Shown here piece by piece: positions 62,284 to 64,000 of a DNA stretch of 64,000 nt (the stretch's first letter is position 1; each line of letters opens with the position of its first letter). Position numbers and translations under genes: made by a program. Below the pieces are notes generated by a model. The model searched no databases and had not been told where the DNA came from. It saw only the letters and a program-made list of their open reading frames with translations. This stretch comes from Roseivirga sp. BDSF3-8 (GTDB lineage: Bacteria > Bacteroidota > Bacteroidia > Cytophagales > Cyclobacteriaceae). The stretch covers positions 4,481,001-4,545,000 of the forward strand of contig NZ_JBGNFV010000001.1 of NCBI RefSeq assembly GCF_041449215.1. Direction: 5' to 3'.

Positions 62284-62814
62284 TTGGACGAACACTCACT
62301 TATATCCGGCCTGAAAGATAAGGACAAAAAAGCCCTGGCGTATCTGTATGATCACTATGCAGATGCATTGTATGGGGTCATACTCCGTATCACCAGGGAA
62401 GAAGACCTTGCTGAAGAAGTTCTGCAGGATGCTTTTATGAGATTCTGGGACCGTATTGGTCAATATGAAAAAGGGAAAGGCACACTATTTACATGGATGA
62501 TGGCTATCGCGCGCAATCTGGCCCTTGATAAGTTGCGAGCGAAAGGAATGAAGCTGCGGAGTAAATCCGATTCTTTATCTGATAACGTATATCAGTTAGA
62601 TAAGGAAAATTATACCGAAACCAGCACCGATGCAATTGGTCTTGATTCAGCGTTGAAAGAATTAACTGATGATCAGCGCTTCGTCATTGACAAACTCTAC
62701 TTCAGAGGATATACCCAATCCGAAGTTGCAAAGGAATACGATATTCCGCTGGGTACGGTAAAAACGCGCTTGAGAGCGGCAATGGTCAGGCTAAAAAAAG
62801 TAATAATCCCATGA
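62284..62814 (+). CDS. ECF-type RNA polymerase sigma factor
   Basis: 176 residues from TTG 62284. Sigma region 2 (ALAYLYDHYADALYGVILRI, then EEVLQDAFMRFWDRI) and region 4 (DQRFVIDKLYFRGYTQSEVA, then IPLGTVKTRLRAAMVRLKK) are complete. It is followed by its anti-sigma factor, overlapping by 4 bp. The SigK/RskA-like pair probably responds to an envelope signal. Confidence 0.95.
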   Translation: MDEHSLISGLKDKDKKALAYLYDHYADALYGVILRITREEDLAEEVLQDAFMRFWDRIGQYEKGKGTLFTWMMAIARNLALDKLRAKGMKLRSKSDSLSDNVYQLDKENYTETSTDAIGLDSALKELTDDQRFVIDKLYFRGYTQSEVAKEYDIPLGTVKTRLRAAMVRLKKVIIP

Positions 62815-63659
62815 ATGTTCAGGAATGGATAAATAGCGGCATAATCGAAGCCTACGTTCTTGGAGACCTGAGTGTCGAAGAGGCCCGTGAGGTAGAAGCT
62901 ATGGCCGAGCGCCACCCTGAAGTAAGGGACGAGATTAAGGCTGCCGGCCAGACCTTCGAACAGCTTGCCCGTAAAACGGCTGTAACTCCCCGCAAGGAGC
63001 TTCGGCATAGCATATTGGAGGCTATTCCTGAAAAGCCATCCACGGATACGTCCGGCTCCGCAACTGCGGGTACCGTTACTCCCACGGAAAAGTCCCGTGA
63101 AACTCCTGTCCATTCTATTTCACGCCGCAGGTCAGATTCTGCCCCGTGGAAGTTTGCACTCGCAGCAAGCGTTGTGCTTTTTATCATTGCCTCCGTTTTC
63201 GCAGCAAATTATCGCGGCCTTTGGAGAGATGCTGAGGAGCGGCTTGAAGATTATATTGTCGAAAATCAACTTGTTAGGCAGGACTACCAGGTGCTTCGCA
63301 GTAATTATGAACAACTGAGAGAGCTTCAGAATGTATATGCAGATCCGGCGTTTAGTCGAATCCCTTTGAATGGGACAGAAGCTTTTCCCTCAACCTACGC
63401 TACAGTATATTGGAACCCGGGATCTGAAGAAGTATATCTGGCCCCGGGCGGCTTGCCACAACCTCAAAAAGGTAAGCAGTACCAGCTATGGGCTATAGTA
63501 GATGGCGAGCCCCGAAGCGCCGGAATGGTAAGTGATCTCAATGGGGTTAATGTGATGCAACAAATTGACGATGCCTCTGCTTTTGCCATTACTCTGGAGC
63601 CGGAAGGAGGCAGCGAGAAGCCTACGCTGGAGGCAATGTATGTGCTGGGTGAAGTTTAA
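62811..63659 (+). CDS. Anti-sigma factor, RskA-like
   Basis: 282 residues. The N-terminal part (GIIEAYVLGDLSVEEAREVE) is the cytoplasmic anti-sigma domain without the zinc ligands. One membrane helix follows (about 117-133, KFALAASVVLFIIASVF), then a periplasmic coiled stretch. The C-terminal RskA domain reads ATVYWNPGSEEVYLAPGGLP and KQYQLWAIVDGEPRSAGM. It would hold the sigma factor inactive at the inner membrane until cut by proteolysis. Confidence 0.93.
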   Translation: MNVQEWINSGIIEAYVLGDLSVEEAREVEAMAERHPEVRDEIKAAGQTFEQLARKTAVTPRKELRHSILEAIPEKPSTDTSGSATAGTVTPTEKSRETPVHSISRRRSDSAPWKFALAASVVLFIIASVFAANYRGLWRDAEERLEDYIVENQLVRQDYQVLRSNYEQLRELQNVYADPAFSRIPLNGTEAFPSTYATVYWNPGSEEVYLAPGGLPQPQKGKQYQLWAIVDGEPRSAGMVSDLNGVNVMQQIDDASAFAITLEPEGGSEKPTLEAMYVLGEV

Positions 63660-63773
63660 ATTTAAAAAATCTTCATCTTCCTAAATCCAACCTTCTACCT
63701 CCCTTCGTAAGTCTGTTACATCGCCGGAAAGAATACCAGAAAGTTTCCGGCACTAACAAAATTTGACGGACTT

Positions 63774-64000
63774 ATGAGACTTTTTAAAAACCACATTAAC
63801 AAACTACTAAATCCGCTCGCAATGATGTGTTGCGTGCTATTAATCACTACTGCCTGTAGCGATGATGATGACGCCCCTGTAGGGCCTCAGCCTACCGGCG
63901 ATACCGAAATGTTTGTTCTTAACTCAGTTTCCGACCCTGGCATCAGTGGCATGGTTACCTTCACTGAGAATGACGACAATTCTACTACAGTAACTATCGA
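63774..64000 (+). CDS. Lipoprotein, possibly CHRD-like (cut by window edge)
   Basis: 75 codons remain, starting with ATG 63774. The lipobox is LITTACSDD, followed by an Asp-rich linker. The mature part begins with MFVLNSVSDPGISGMVTFTE, the pattern of CHRD-type domains (x-L-x-x-V-x-x-x-G-I-S-G-x-V-x-F). It lies after the sigma/anti-sigma pair and is a plausible target of that sigma factor; both points are inferred. Confidence 0.6.
   Translation, partial: MRLFKNHINKLLNPLAMMCCVLLITTACSDDDDAPVGPQPTGDTEMFVLNSVSDPGISGMVTFTENDDNSTTVTI

Overview
The window looks like a chromosomal segment of a Bacteroidota bacterium, most likely order Cytophagales. The evidence is a SusC/SusD pair, many lipobox lipoproteins, a PKD-GH16 enzyme, an exosortase K/MSEP-CTERM pair, pinensin-type peptide leaders and an RHS-core fragment of Bacteroidota type. 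No rRNA, tRNA or CRISPR array was recognised. The genus cannot be fixed from the sequence alone.

Layout. 1-10 kb: a partial outer-membrane protein, a Cache-HAMP-GAF sensor, an acyl-CoA ligase, a secreted protein of unknown role, the exosortase K (xrtK) gene overlapping its MSEP-CTERM substrate, an Ig-like lipoprotein and a YitT-type membrane protein. 10-16 kb: a class D beta-lactamase-like protein, kptA, a small membrane gene cut by an in-frame TAG, an XRE regulator with a hexamer array in front of it, a micro-operon of tiny genes, and a two-gene candidate RiPP locus (78-residue peptide plus SagB-type dehydrogenase). 16-24.5 kb: slyD, then ravA and viaA separated by a pinensin-like precursor gene and an IS200-type element. 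A second pinensin-like precursor follows viaA. The block ends with a SatD/DUF3307 operon headed by four palindromes spaced exactly 28 bp apart.

25-37 kb is a polysaccharide utilisation locus whose gene content fits laminarin or another mixed beta-glucan: SusC, SusD, a modular surface glycan-binding lipoprotein, three GH16 endoglucanases and a GH3 beta-glucosidase. Surface GH16 enzymes and the binding protein would cut and hold the glucan, SusCD would import the pieces, and GH3 would finish them.

37-48 kb is a patchwork. A DUF418 gene is followed by a 5'-truncated RHS tip carrying an HELYH metalloprotease-like toxin, a putative immunity lipoprotein, a beheaded HTH gene, and a second copy of the DUF418 3' end. 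A decayed stretch, an SF1 helicase-nuclease fusion, a VOC protein and a TonB-dependent receptor with a palindromic operator follow.

48.6-60.4 kb is the most unusual part. A LuxR-type regulator precedes ten tightly packed, mostly unrecognised genes (49355-60416), many overlapping by 4-14 bp. The first encodes an intact but signal-less subtilisin and the last a papain-like cysteine protease. Between them lie a charged coiled-coil protein, three large unknown proteins, two very small proteins, a protein with trypco2-like, helix-hairpin-helix-like and TIG-like parts, and a disordered acidic protein with a possible NlpC/P60-like C-terminus. This is proposed as a candidate undescribed two-protease system. 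After a terminator come an outer-membrane protein with pentapeptide repeats, an ECF sigma/anti-sigma pair and a truncated lipoprotein gene at the right edge.
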